Positions 1 to 8,895 of a DNA stretch of 10,843 bases are shown here, in pieces (within the stretch, counting starts at the first letter, position 1; every line of letters starts with the position of its first letter). Position numbers and translations under genes: made by a program. The notes below the pieces were generated by a model that made no database searches, had not been told where the DNA came from, and worked only from the letters and a program-made list of their open reading frames with translations. The stretch is from Cerioporus squamosus. Lineage: Eukaryota; Basidiomycota; Agaricomycetes; Polyporales; Polyporaceae. The DNA lies in assembly GCA_022592435.1 (NCBI GenBank), contig JABYQS010000943.1:1-10843 (forward strand), written 5' to 3'.

Positions 1-1682
1 AATTTGACATCTGACAGCGTCTCCATCGAGAGAGTCGCGTTCGATGCGGGCTGGTTGAGCCATAGCCACTTGAAGCCGACGTGGTACCGCACGGCTGGGA
101 GCCAACGACGCGCGAGATCGTTGTCCGGGTCTGACCAGCCCGACCACTCGTAGTACCGCTCCATGTTGTCCAAGCAGTTGCTGTACGGAAACAGGGCAGA
201 GGCGTCTCAGCGCTCCCGCAGCTCGGATTGAAGGGAAGGAGCACGTACAAATGCAACATCTTGGGCAAGACCGTGCGTCCTCGCGCAGCGTCATTGTGCG
301 TATGGATCTGCCTGTGGCGTTCCGTCCCTCGTCCACGTCGTCGTCGCCTAGCCCGGTGTTGTACATATCCACCAAGCAGCTCGAGACCTCCCAATCGTAG
401 CTCAGAGGCTCGAAGATCTCCGGCCGGTGGCTCACGATCGCCCACAATAGCCCTGGTCGCCGAGCTTCACCCCTTCGTACTTCATGCGCCCGCTATCTCC
501 ATCCGGGACAGGCTCGCCGAACATTGCCTCGAATGCGGGCGGGGCGAGCGCAGAAATGTGCTGCGAGTCCCCGCTATAGTGCAATGAGTCCATGAGGCGG
601 AGCTCGCGCAAGCGTGCGAGGTCGAGGAGCATGATGCAGCTGCAGATGCGGCTCGCGTGGTGCCAGTCCGGGGCAAATTGCTCCGGGTGCGAGGGCATAG
701 AAATCGCCACTTCGGGCTGGAGCGCGTTGAAGCGGGCCCAGAGCTGGGTCGGATCGGAGATGAACAAAGCATCTGTGTCGATGAAAATGGCGCGGTCGAT
801 CGTTGGAGGCAAGATTTCGTGTATGAAGAGCTTCATGAGACCAGCTAAAGGGTGACCGGACATCAGCACACACCAAAGGTGACAAAGAGGCAGAGACAAC
901 TCACGGACGCCGGCGGAGTGGTCAGAATGAAGCGCGCCTTCGCGCTGTATCCTGTTCACCATATCCTCCTGGGGAATACGGTAGAACCGAACAAGAATAT
1001 CGTGCTGTGGATGCCTGAGGAGGCTGAGACGCTTCTCGAGATACTCTTGGGCAGCCTGGTCGCATATGATGTGGAAGCCGAGCGGACTTGAACTGTACAT
1101 GATAATAGACTGGCCAGAGAGTAGTCAGTCCCATGCACAGGCATAGCACTAGATGCGGGGATGCAGCGAGGAATCGGACATCCCTTGCGGCGGTATGATT
1201 GACGTCCGAGAGGGTGGAGTACGCACCTTCATGAGTATAGCACCTTCTGCAGCGGAGTTCTGGGAAAACATAATGAGGGCGAAAGTGATAGGATTAGATG
1301 TGGCTAGCAGGAGTGGCGCATTAGGAGAAGATGCTTGAGTAGCCTCCGCTGGAGGGGCATAAACGGTCGGAAGGTTGGGTATATGATCGTGATGGGGTAT
1401 ACGTTCATGTGAGTTGTCGAAGGCAGGGCGTGTCTGCAAGGGTTCGTCCGCAGGAGAGATGTCGGGCTCCTGAAGCTGCACGGCGTGTGCCACGTCGCGA
1501 GTTTGGTAGAGGTAGAAAAGAGAGACGGTGAGGATCATGCTAGCGACGACGAATGCGGCCCGTCTGAGCTGGGGTGGACGACGGCGGATGTCCTTCCCGC
1601 TGATTCTCCATCCCGGCGACGAGGGCACGCTCGGGCGTAGGCCATCGTTGTCGGGCACTCGCTGGTAGAATAGGGACGCCAT
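1..1682 (-). CDS. GT8-like type II membrane glycosyltransferase, four exons, partial at the window edge, two apparent frameshifts
   Basis: Seen: the start ATG is at 1682. Exon 1 (1682-1227, 152 codons) has a basic cytoplasmic head, one membrane anchor at about residues 42-58 and a Ser/Pro/Ala stem. A 117-nt intron (1226-1110), exon 2 (1109-905), a 60-nt intron (904-845; GTGAGT...TTTAG), exon 3 (844-249), a 68-nt intron (248-181; GTACGT...TACAG) and exon 4 (180 to beyond position 1) follow. Catalytic landmarks are FIDTDALF, with its DTD codons at 779-771, then GDQG, a TGG-coded Trp and a late PKMLHFNC segment formed across the last intron. Known: GT8-type enzymes use DxD plus a late His to bind a metal and a nucleotide sugar, and act in the Golgi lumen. 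Odd: the frame shifts by one missing base near 450-453 (before LLWAIVSHRPEIFEP) and again between about 320 and 265. The extreme C-terminus lies outside the window. The sugar and acceptor cannot be told; a xylosyltransferase or LARGE-like role is possible. The family call is firm, while intactness is uncertain. Confidence 0.85.
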
Positions 1683-1805
1683 GGAGAGGGCGAGCTGATA
1701 TGAGGATAGCAGAAAGGACAGTGGGTTCCAGCGAGCGAGTTCAGTCGTGGGCGTACCAGATCGCAAGCGACGCGAGGCGGGCCCCGAGCTTTGTCGCGGT
1801 GACGA

Positions 1806-1816
1806 GAATATATTTT
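1806..1816 (-). promoter_or_regulatory. TATA-like box of the glycosyltransferase gene
   Basis: On the minus strand the sequence AAAATATATTC lies about 125 nt upstream of the chosen ATG at 1682. That is a reasonable distance for a fungal core promoter with a leader of roughly 90 nt. It supports starting the gene at 1682 rather than extending the open frame upstream to 2105. The assignment rests on composition and spacing only. Confidence 0.35.
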
Positions 1817-2500
1817 CCTGGCGGGGACCCCCATTCTGGTCGACGTGAAGGGCCAAGGCTCCTCCGCCACAAGCGCGTTTTCCGGGCGTCTCCACGCGTG
1901 CAAGTTCGGTATACAGAGGTACAGACGAGTTGGGTAACCGTGAATGTGGACGGCACGTCGTACGGTGCTCCGGAAAACACATGCAGGCAATGCCAACTAG
2001 ATATCGTTGGTCGGTGCGCTGTCTGTTATATCGGGTGGTATCGCAACACTTCCTACAGGCAAACCGGAGAGGTAGTAACTTCGCAGGTCCTAGCCAGGCG
2101 TACATTTAGTATCCAGAATGGTATATACAGCAAGCAAGATGAGAGCGTGGGTGGGTGACCGAGTGTTCATGACGATAGCGTGAGTATACGAGACAATAAT
2201 TGCGTAGAGAGTCGGGAGCGTATGGCGTGCATAGAGGAGTTGTTGTGATAAGCCAGGAAAGCAGATGTTCTAGTCGATACAATGAAGACCTGCAGGGAAA
2301 CGATGACGTTCATCGGCATCTTGTGGTAGCTGAGCGATACATATGGCATACCTGAGTGGGGTCAAGAGAGTTGGTCGGTACGCTCCAAGGCGGAAGAGAA
2401 AGCCTATGGGTCGCATTCCTCGGGAGATCTCCAGTCGGATTTTTGCGGGCTACGAACGAAGCATCTCAGTCATGAGTCGCGGTCTTGCGTCAAACCCATC
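1817..2500. other. Intergenic stretch between the glycosyltransferase promoter and the end of paralog A
   Basis: No gene is supported here. An open frame continues upstream of the glycosyltransferase start to 2105 on the minus strand, and another runs 1700-2158 on the plus strand. Both have basic, Arg/Ser/Cys-rich, featureless translations typical of chance frames. I saw no repeats, RNA genes or mobile-element remains in it. It should hold the glycosyltransferase upstream region and the 3' untranslated region of paralog A. Confidence 0.4.
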
Positions 2501-3862
2501 CTACCCTCGCAAGTAAAGTCTATATGAGAAACAGTCAATGTTGCCGAACAAGACCATATACATCACATGACGGACTCACTCCTGGTAGGCTGCATACGCC
2601 GTCCTGGCATCCTGATAGAGTGTTCTGAGGAGCCTTCGGTCGTTCGCGGGGAGTCCCTCCCCGATGGACAAGTCGAAGTCGAACGCGCCCTCTTTCTCAT
2701 CCTGGCTGATGTTGCGGACAGCATGCAGCACCGTCCCCTTCCAGATGGTCCAAACGTGCGTCTCGTTCGGGAGCAGGTCGTCCATCACCTTCTGAAGCAT
2801 CCGTTCGTCGGCAGGGGAGAGTACGAGCAGGACGAAGACAACCATAATGGTCCTCGTTCCGAGTCTGTACTTGCGCATCCGAGGCGCGCGGAGGACTTGT
2901 TGGACGAGGATACGTCGTTGTATACTCTCCTTGTCCAGGGAGGAGAGATACGAGTTGTACATCCAGGAGACGGCGAGCGAACATAAGAACATGATCTGTC
3001 CGAAGATCTCGCCTTGTGGTACGATGAGCAGCTGCGCGAGGAACTGGACCGTGAGGAGCATCGAAGAGAGCCCGATGTTGTGATACTCCGGCTCGCTGCT
3101 GTACTTGAGCGAGAACCGGCCGCGAGTGATCGGGTTTACGGCGCCCTCAGGCCCCTTCAGGATGACAATATCTCCGCCACCCTCCAGTACGCCGTCACCA
3201 TGCGGCGCGCCATCCGCAGGAGCCGGATGGGTGAAGGTGAAGGTGCCCGTACCGACCACGTAACAAGAGAGACCACTGCTGAGCATCCCGAGGACGATCA
3301 TGGAGAAGCAGAACCAGTCCTGGAAGACTGCGCAAGCGGTGGCGGCTGCGGCGGAAGTGGATATGGGGATTAAGGCGAGGGGGCTGGTAGAATCGCGGAA
3401 GAGTCGGGGATGTTCTTCGACTGCCGGTTGGTGGGAGAGTTCAGCAACTGTGACACAGACCGGTATTGTTACTCGAGTGTCGTGTAACCCGTGCGCCGTC
3501 TCTATGTTTTTGCACTCCTGCAGGAACAAGTGGGCCAAGTGACCAGTCTTGTACATCACGGTACCCGAGTGGACTGCTCGGTACTTGGGCCCGTTCATCC
3601 CATCGAGTTCGAATAGAACCGCAGGGTCGACGTTGATGCCGGGGTAGAGACCGTCCCAGAAGCGCGAACGACCGAGCTGTCCATACCGTTTGGCTATCTC
3701 GTAACTCCCCGGTGAGTTGTACCAGCCAAGCCACTTCCTTCCTTGGTAGACGTGTACAGTAGCCATGGCTGAGACGGCGACATCTCCTCCAAAGAAACCT
3801 GCCACCCCGGAAATGTCGAGATTGATGTTCGAATCATGCAGCGGTATCGGGGGTATCGTCAT
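2501..3862 (-). CDS. Paralog A: uncharacterised multi-pass membrane protein, two exons
   Basis: Function unknown; I do not recognise a named family. Seen: the ATG is at 3862. The main exon (3862-2580) encodes 428 residues. Residues 1-160 form a mostly polar head with LDISGVAGFFGG (15-26), WYNSPGSY (47-54), GLYPG (71-75) and KYRAVHSGT (93-101). Hydrophobic segments lie at about 161-181, 184-204, 267-283, 286-305 and 337-349. Between the second and third is a Gly-rich loop with GDGVLEGGGDIVILKG and TRGRFSL. LLPNETHVW (363-371) begins a C-terminal, probably helical region. The frame meets TGA at 2578-2576, but this TGA lies inside a GTGAGT donor. A 60-nt intron (2579-2520, with a TTGAC branch-like site and a TTTCTCATATAG end) joins to 2519-2501, adding LYLRG and stop, 433 residues in all. 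The same layout in paralog B supports the splice. Neighbours are paralogs B and C on the same strand, apparently separate transcripts. The main exon is very likely coding; the last five residues are less certain. Confidence 0.85.
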
Positions 3863-4421
3863 GAGCGTCGTTGAGGAGTTGGTAGAGTGGGCGAGCGGTG
3901 CTCTAGAAGGTCATGGATAGATGGTTCCGGTGCTGTGAGGAGCGAAAGGTCGTGGTGGGTAGCTGAGTTAGAGTGGCAGGCCGCATGGCGGTAGTACAAG
4001 CTTGGCAATCGCACCGCCGCGCGGGCGAACACGACAATCAAGCAAGATCTCCGATGGGGTGGAAGTTAATGGGCATCTGCACACAGCCACTCCGACTGAG
4101 GAGGCTTGATGAATGACGTCGCTATTGGGATCCAGGGTAGAACCAAAGCAGAACGAGTACACCATGTAAGTAGTCCATACTAACTAGTGTTGTCCGAGTG
4201 GATACGTGTACAGTGATGATATGCTATAGCTATGGTAATATACAACTAGCGATCATGGTGCGCAGGGTACGTACGCTTTGAGAGTTGCACGACACGAAAA
4301 GGAACCCGATCACAGCGTCATGTACGTAGTAATGATGTAGCTCTTCGGACCCTACTGCGCGGGGTTCGCAGCGTATCAGTGCAGAGGGCCCAACAATTAG
4401 TGCTTGCACACGAGTCGTAGC
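3863..4421. other. Intergenic stretch between paralogs A and B, containing the upstream region of A
   Basis: No gene supported. On the minus strand the last 100 nt or so before the ATG of A are C/T-rich, as often seen just upstream of fungal starts. Short open frames at 3968-4165 and 3859-4041 on the minus strand have no recognisable motif. No convincing TATA box sits near the start of A. An AT-rich patch lies around 4219-4250 but is too far from the start to assign. Confidence 0.4.
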
Positions 4422-6125
4422 TTAGTAACCACCGTGCCAGTTCGTCTCAGTAGGATTGCAGTTGCCGTGCCAATCGAAGTCGATAGACTCGGGGCGAGAG
4501 TTGTCGCGAGTCTCGTCTACACCAAGCTCCGAGTAGTATCCCAGAGTCGGACTAGTCCCTGCACTACTCTCGGGTTTGCTGACGGTAGCAACGTCAGTGC
4601 ATCGTCAAAGAGGATAGGACTTCATCGTACTCACTCATTGGCGTCTTGATCAACTCGATCCTTCTCATTGACGTCGTCAGCAGAATGGTCGTCCATCTCC
4701 GAATGTCCGTCATTAGCGGAAAAGTTACTCCGCCCTTCTTCTGCACTAAAAATGTACGGCTTCATTACGAGGCAGTATGGCGACGAGAGGTAGAGGTACT
4801 CACGTTATGTAGGCCTTGAAAGCTTGATGCGCAGACCGGGCGTCCTTGTACAGGTTCTCGAGCAGCTTCTGCTCCGGCCCTTGGAAGGCGCTCTCGGTCT
4901 TGGACATCTTGAGGACGGGCTCTTTCCCTTCTCTCGAACGCAGATGTATCTCCCTCACAACGGTCTCCTTCCAGGAACGCCACACCCTGGTATCGTTAGG
5001 GAGCATGTCGTCTAGCAGTTTCCGCAGCGAGTGCGGGTCCATGCACTGCGAAGACGAGAGTACAAGCATGACGAAGACCACCATAGCAGTCCACGACCGT
5101 AGCCGATACTTGTACATGGTGGGGTCGCGGAGCACCGTTTCCACGAGGATACGCCGCTGAATGCTCTCCTTGTCCAAGGAAGAGAGAAACGAGCTGTACA
5201 CCCAGGAGACGGCGAGTGATGACAAGAACATGATCTGGCCAAAGATCGTGCCCTGTGGGACGAGAAGAAGTTGGAGGAGGAATTGGACGGTGAGAAGTAC
5301 TGACGAGCTCCCGATATCATGGTAGCTCGGGTGGCTCTTGTACACCAGTGAGAAGCGACCCCTGGTGATTGGGTTTACAGCCCCTTCTGCACCCCGCAAG
5401 ATCACCACCTGCTCGTTGGCGTTGTCCATCAAGTAGCCGTCTCCTGGTGGCGCGCCGGCGGCTGGCTCAGGGTGAGTGAATGTGAATGTTCCCGACCCGA
5501 TCACGTAGGAGGACACTCCACTGCAGAGCATGCCAAAGCCAATCATGGCGCAGCAGTACCAATCCGCAACGAATGCGCATGAGAGGCATGCCGCAGCAGA
5601 GGCCAGGATGGGGAGGAAAGAGAGTCGATTGGTGACAGACACCTCAGTGTCTTGAGGCTTGAGCTCTTTGGGAGGGATATGGTTCAGAGAGACGATGGTC
5701 ACTTCGACGGGGTTGGTTTGACGAGAATCGGCTTCCCCATCCCATCCCTGCCTCGGCTGATTCTTGCACTCCCGGCACAACAGGTAGGACAGATGGCCCG
5801 TCTGGTCCATGTTAGTGCCCGAATGCACCGCACGGTAGCGCGGTCCAACCTTCCCATCGAGCTCGAAGAGGACGGCAGGATTGTCGGTGACACCGGGATA
5901 GAGACCGCACCAGAGGCGATGCTGAGCCAGCCGACCGTAACGCTTCGCGATCTCGTAACTCCCGGGAGAGTTGTACCAACCCAACCACTTCCGCCCTTCA
6001 TACAGGCTCACCGTGCCCATCGCTGATACAGCGACATCACCGCCGAAGAAGCCGGCGACACCGGAGATGTCGAGGTTGAGGGTGGAGTCACGGAGAGGGA
6101 TGTGGTCGGTGGGGATGACTGGCAT
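4422..6125 (-). CDS. Paralog B: uncharacterised multi-pass membrane protein with acidic C-terminal tail, three exons
   Basis: Function unknown; clear paralog of A along its whole length. Seen: the first ATG in frame is at 6125 (MPVIPTDHIPLRDS); the longer frame to 6143 begins only with TTG. Exon 1 (6125-4804) gives 440 complete residues plus a split codon. It carries LDISGVAGFFGG, WYNSPGSY, GLYPG, YRAVHSGT and a CREC pair near residues 117-120, then two hydrophobic segments around 168-210. A Gly-rich loop with TRGRFSL follows, then the hydrophobic pair flanking VPQG (about 277-314), another segment near 345-359 and LLPNDTRVW. TGA at 4802-4800 lies inside a GTGAGT donor. Intron 1 (4803-4746, 58 nt, ending TTTTTAG) leads to exon 2 (4745-4635). 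Intron 2 (4634-4579, 56 nt, GTGAGT, CACTGACG branch-like site, CGTCAG end) leads to exon 3 (4578-4422, stop TAA). Both introns are phase 2. The total is 529 residues, with a tail of about 88 rich in Asp, Glu, Ser and Asn that ends in a Trp-His-Gly-Gly-Tyr stretch. Main exon very likely; tail probable. Confidence 0.86.
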
Positions 6126-6248
6126 AGCAGGGACGGAGGTCAAGGTGGCACCAAGCGGCGAGGGTGGATGGAAGGGGGGCTAGTAGGACAGGCACGAATG
6201 CCCGCGCGCAAGTCTGGGAGTCGGGATGGGGCATAGTGGCCCTGCGCG

Positions 6249-6256
6249 CATATATG
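6249..6256 (-). promoter_or_regulatory. TATA-like element upstream of paralog B
   Basis: The palindromic octamer CATATATG lies about 125 nt upstream of the ATG of paralog B at 6125. That is almost the same spacing as the TATA-like box before the glycosyltransferase gene. The stretch between it and the start is C/T-rich on the minus strand. Assigned on spacing and composition only. Confidence 0.3.
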
Positions 6257-7583
6257 GGAGAAGGAGGTAGCACCGCTGGACAGGCCTCATGTCGTTGCTT
6301 CTATGCAGCGCATCGTGCATGGGCGCAAACGCTCGTCAGCTATTCTGACCCTGACCAAGGCTACGTATAGTGCCTGCTGTGCTTACCGATAGGATGTGGG
6401 AACAACTCTCGAGAAGTCTCGGAAGGATCGATCCGGCAATAGGCTCGGATTCTGAAGCGACTCTCCGAAGGACGTATATGCCAGAGAGGACGGGCATGCG
6501 TCCTCTTGTGGAAGGACCAAGGCTGTGAGAGAACCATGCGATATTAGGTTCTGTCGTCCTTGCATGGATGAGAGACTGCGCAGCGGCCTTACGTGCGCGG
6601 CGGCCTCCCATCCTCTGTCCACATAGGTGCTTTGGCAACATCTGCAGAAGGTGGCCATGAGCGCGAGTACTGCGCAGAGCAAGTATCAGACTTCAAGCAA
6701 ACGAACCGTGTATCCTTGCAATGCACCATCTGGGCCGAGCAACCCGGCTCGAACAGGGGGACGGATGTTGAAGATCTATTCATGAGGGGACTTCTCAGTT
6801 CACCCACCTCTTGGCTGTGCCGACACAGTTCGCTGGGCTATGTAGTCCAGCGAGCTGCATGTCGCCGTGGACCTCGTGTATGTGGTTCGGAAGACGCCAA
6901 GCAAGCCTTGAGCGCTACGTCATGGTCTAGTTGCTCCCATGCGCCCACATCGAAGTTCCCATGCAGTCGAGCACCGTGACTGGTAGCAGGGGTCGACAAG
7001 GTCCTCATCGCCAAAATATGGACGTACGCCGATAAGAGAACGATATGCGGGCAGAGCCCTGTCAAGAGGATGAGCGGGGTGATACGGGTCGACGTGTCAG
7101 AACAGGCTCCCGTACCCTAGAGGACTTACCAAAGTCAAATCGCTTGCATAGACCGATGAGGAGACTTGGGTGCTCGAGCTAACCTTCAAGGGAGGGACAT
7201 AGGGAAGGTCAAGCAAGATCGATGGCGTGCGCAAGTTGAGCGCTTGAGCACCTCACCATCTCCTCAAGCCCACTTGCTTATGTAGGCGGATATGGGGACG
7301 GAACCCATCGCATTACAAAAACATTACGATACAAAAGGAGCATCATAGGCCAACAAAATAGGCAACAGGAGCATCAGTACAACGACGAGAGATCGTTCAG
7401 AAGCAGTCTAACAAGGTGAATAGATAGCCACGGGAAGCGGGAGTCGGACACAGATGGAGGACTACAGGGATAGAAAACGTACCTCGTACAATAAGCATTC
7501 GTCCTACTAGTAAGATCTACAAGGTGTTGGTAAGGTTGGGTATCTACGAAAGAGGGTATAGGTAACACACTGTCTGAATTCCC
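6257..7583. other. Long gene-poor stretch between paralogs B and C
   Basis: About 1.3 kb without a supportable gene. Open frames at 6336-6641 and 6838-7065 (minus) and 6593-6979 (plus) are short, lack motifs and overlap one another in the way chance frames do. The 6593 frame starts with GTG. An imperfect inverted repeat lies at 7158-7265. Around 7310-7376 there are short direct repeats: CATTAC twice and GGAGCATCA twice. No transposase or reverse transcriptase remains were recognised. The right end should contain the 3' untranslated region of paralog C. Confidence 0.4.
7158..7265. repeat. Imperfect inverted repeat
   Basis: The arms at 7158-7179 and 7242-7265 pair imperfectly. GAGGAGA pairs with TCTCCTC over 7 of 7 bases, and GGTGCTCGAGC pairs with GCTTGAGCACC over 10 of 11. 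The two blocks are separated by a few unpaired bases, and the loop is about 62 nt. This could be a foldback in a transcript or a remnant of a small inverted-repeat element. No flanking target duplication was found by eye. Confidence 0.4.
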
Positions 7584-8824
7584 CTAGAATTTTGAGCCGG
7601 ACAGCTTCGCGAAACCGTCCACAGCGGCCTGTGCATCTCCGAATAGAGTCGTGAGGAGTTTGGTCTCGTCGGCGGAGAAAGCGGGTGCGTCATGTAACTG
7701 CACAATAGCGAAGTCGGGCTTCTCCTCCCGTAGCCTCCTGGCGACCGTCTGCCTCCAGAACCGCCACACGGGCGTGTTGTTGGGGAGGAGGAGCGCCAGT
7801 TGCTCTTCGACGTTCGCAGGCTTCAGGACCTGCATGAGGAACACTGCAGTAGTAGTGCGCGTCCCGAGGCTGTGGCGCTTCATGGACGGAGCCTTGAGCA
7901 GGTCCTCCAGTGCGAGGCGCTCCCACGCAGCCTGCTCTTGACGGGACACATAGGCGTTGTAGAGCCAGGAGATAGCCATAGACAGCAAGAATATGAACTG
8001 GCCGAGGATTGCCCCCTGAGGGACGAAGATGAGCTGGAGGAAACACTGAACGGTCAAGAGGGTGCTCGACGTCCTGAGCCTGCGGTGCGATCCTTCATCC
8101 GGGAAGCGCAGAGTGAACCGTCCGCGCGTCACGGACGCCACTGCACCCTCGGTACCCTTCAAGACGATGAACTCGGTCCCATTCTCGAGGTATCCGTCTC
8201 CGGCAGGCAAGCACCCCTGAGTGGTGACGGGACGAGTAAACGTAAGGTCGCCTTGCTTCAGGCCAGACGACGCCACGCCGTTGCAGACCATACCGGCGAC
8301 AATCATCGAAGCTGTCTTCCAATCGCCAATGACGGCACAAGCCGCGGCAGCGGCGGCACTGGCCAGCGATGGGAAGGATGACGAGCGTATGGACCTTTGC
8401 GACAGGGTGTACTTCGCTGTCAGGCGCGTCTGGGAGCTCGACCACGGTGACGGAAGAGGAGTTGTCACCCGCCCTTCGACGACGTTGACTGCCAATGTCT
8501 TGGAACGGTCCATGAGCGCCTTCGCCATAGGACCTGTCTCGGAATGATGGTGCCGGAGAATGCGGCTGTATACTTCGGTCCGCGCGCGAAGTCGGCACTA
8601 GGAGACAGTGTGAATGGGTCGGCACTGACGCCAGGATGGAGTCCGTCGAAAACCCTGGACTTCGCGAGGGCGTCATAGCCCTTTCCAGCCGCGTAACTCC
8701 CGGGGGAGTTGTAAGCACTAGGAAGCAGTCTACGTCCAAGGATGTGCGCGATCTGCGTGGCTCCGAGGTGTTCATCGCTGCCTGCGAACCCTAGGAGACC
8801 GGCCGTGGAGAACGTTTCTGACAT
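7584..8824 (-). CDS. Paralog C: divergent, shorter member of the A/B membrane protein family, one apparent frameshift
   Basis: Function unknown; it aligns with A and B throughout. Seen: start ATG at 8824 (MSETFSTAGLLGFAG), stop TAG at 7586-7584. The first 95 residues carry YNSPGSY (about 38-44), GLHPG and KYTAAFSGT. The frame then shifts by one missing base at about 8538-8542 and continues as ETGPMAKALMD to the end, about 413 residues in all. The second part has two hydrophobic segments, a GDGYLENG loop with VLKG and TRGRFTL, a hydrophobic pair around VPQG, another segment and LLPNNTPVW. It lacks the LDISGVAGFFGG opening, the Cys pair of B and the spliced tail: its frame ends with an ordinary TAG, with no donor at the stop. 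An ATG at 8980 is also in frame, but the extra residues have no match in A or B. The gene could be broken, or the frameshift could be a sequencing error; the even conservation on both sides of the break favours recent loss or error. Confidence 0.78.
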
Positions 8825-8837
8825 GTTGGTGGCGGAT

Positions 8838-8895
8838 CTGACCGATGCACTCAGCGATGGTCTATCGAAAGTGACTAGTGAGTATATGAACTCAC
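8838..8895 (-). other. Possible intron in the 5' leader of paralog C
   Basis: A perfect GTGAGT donor at 8895-8890 and a CAG at 8840-8838 frame a 58-nt segment, a typical intron length here. It lies 13 nt before the ATG at 8824. If removed, the frame from the upstream ATG at 8980 would not join correctly, so this fits best as a leader intron and supports starting at 8824. There is no strong branch site, so confidence is low. Confidence 0.3.

Noticed and set aside
181..248. A third frameshift in the glycosyltransferase
   Set aside because: The change of frame is fully explained by a 68-nt intron with a GTACGT donor and a TACAG acceptor that restores PKMLHFNC.
1683..2105. Upstream extension of the glycosyltransferase frame to an ATG at 2105
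   Set aside because: The extra residues are basic and featureless, and the membrane anchor is placed properly when starting at 1682, which also has a TATA-like box at a sensible distance.
2567..2986. 139-codon plus-strand open frame
   Set aside because: It is antisense to paralog A, with composition explained by the A coding sequence.
6126..6143. Six-residue longer start of paralog B
   Set aside because: It begins with TTG; the first ATG in frame is at 6125.
6593..6979. 128-codon plus-strand open frame in the B-C gap
   Set aside because: It starts with GTG, is rich in Ser, Arg and Cys, shows no domain or splice context, and overlaps chance frames on the other strand.
7292..7308. A five-base stem with a seven-base loop resembling a tRNA T-arm
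   Set aside because: The loop lacks the usual conserved A, and no matching acceptor, D or anticodon arm is present on either strand.
7800..8381. 193-codon plus-strand open frame
   Set aside because: It lies wholly inside paralog C on the opposite strand and has no motif; it is a shadow of the real gene.
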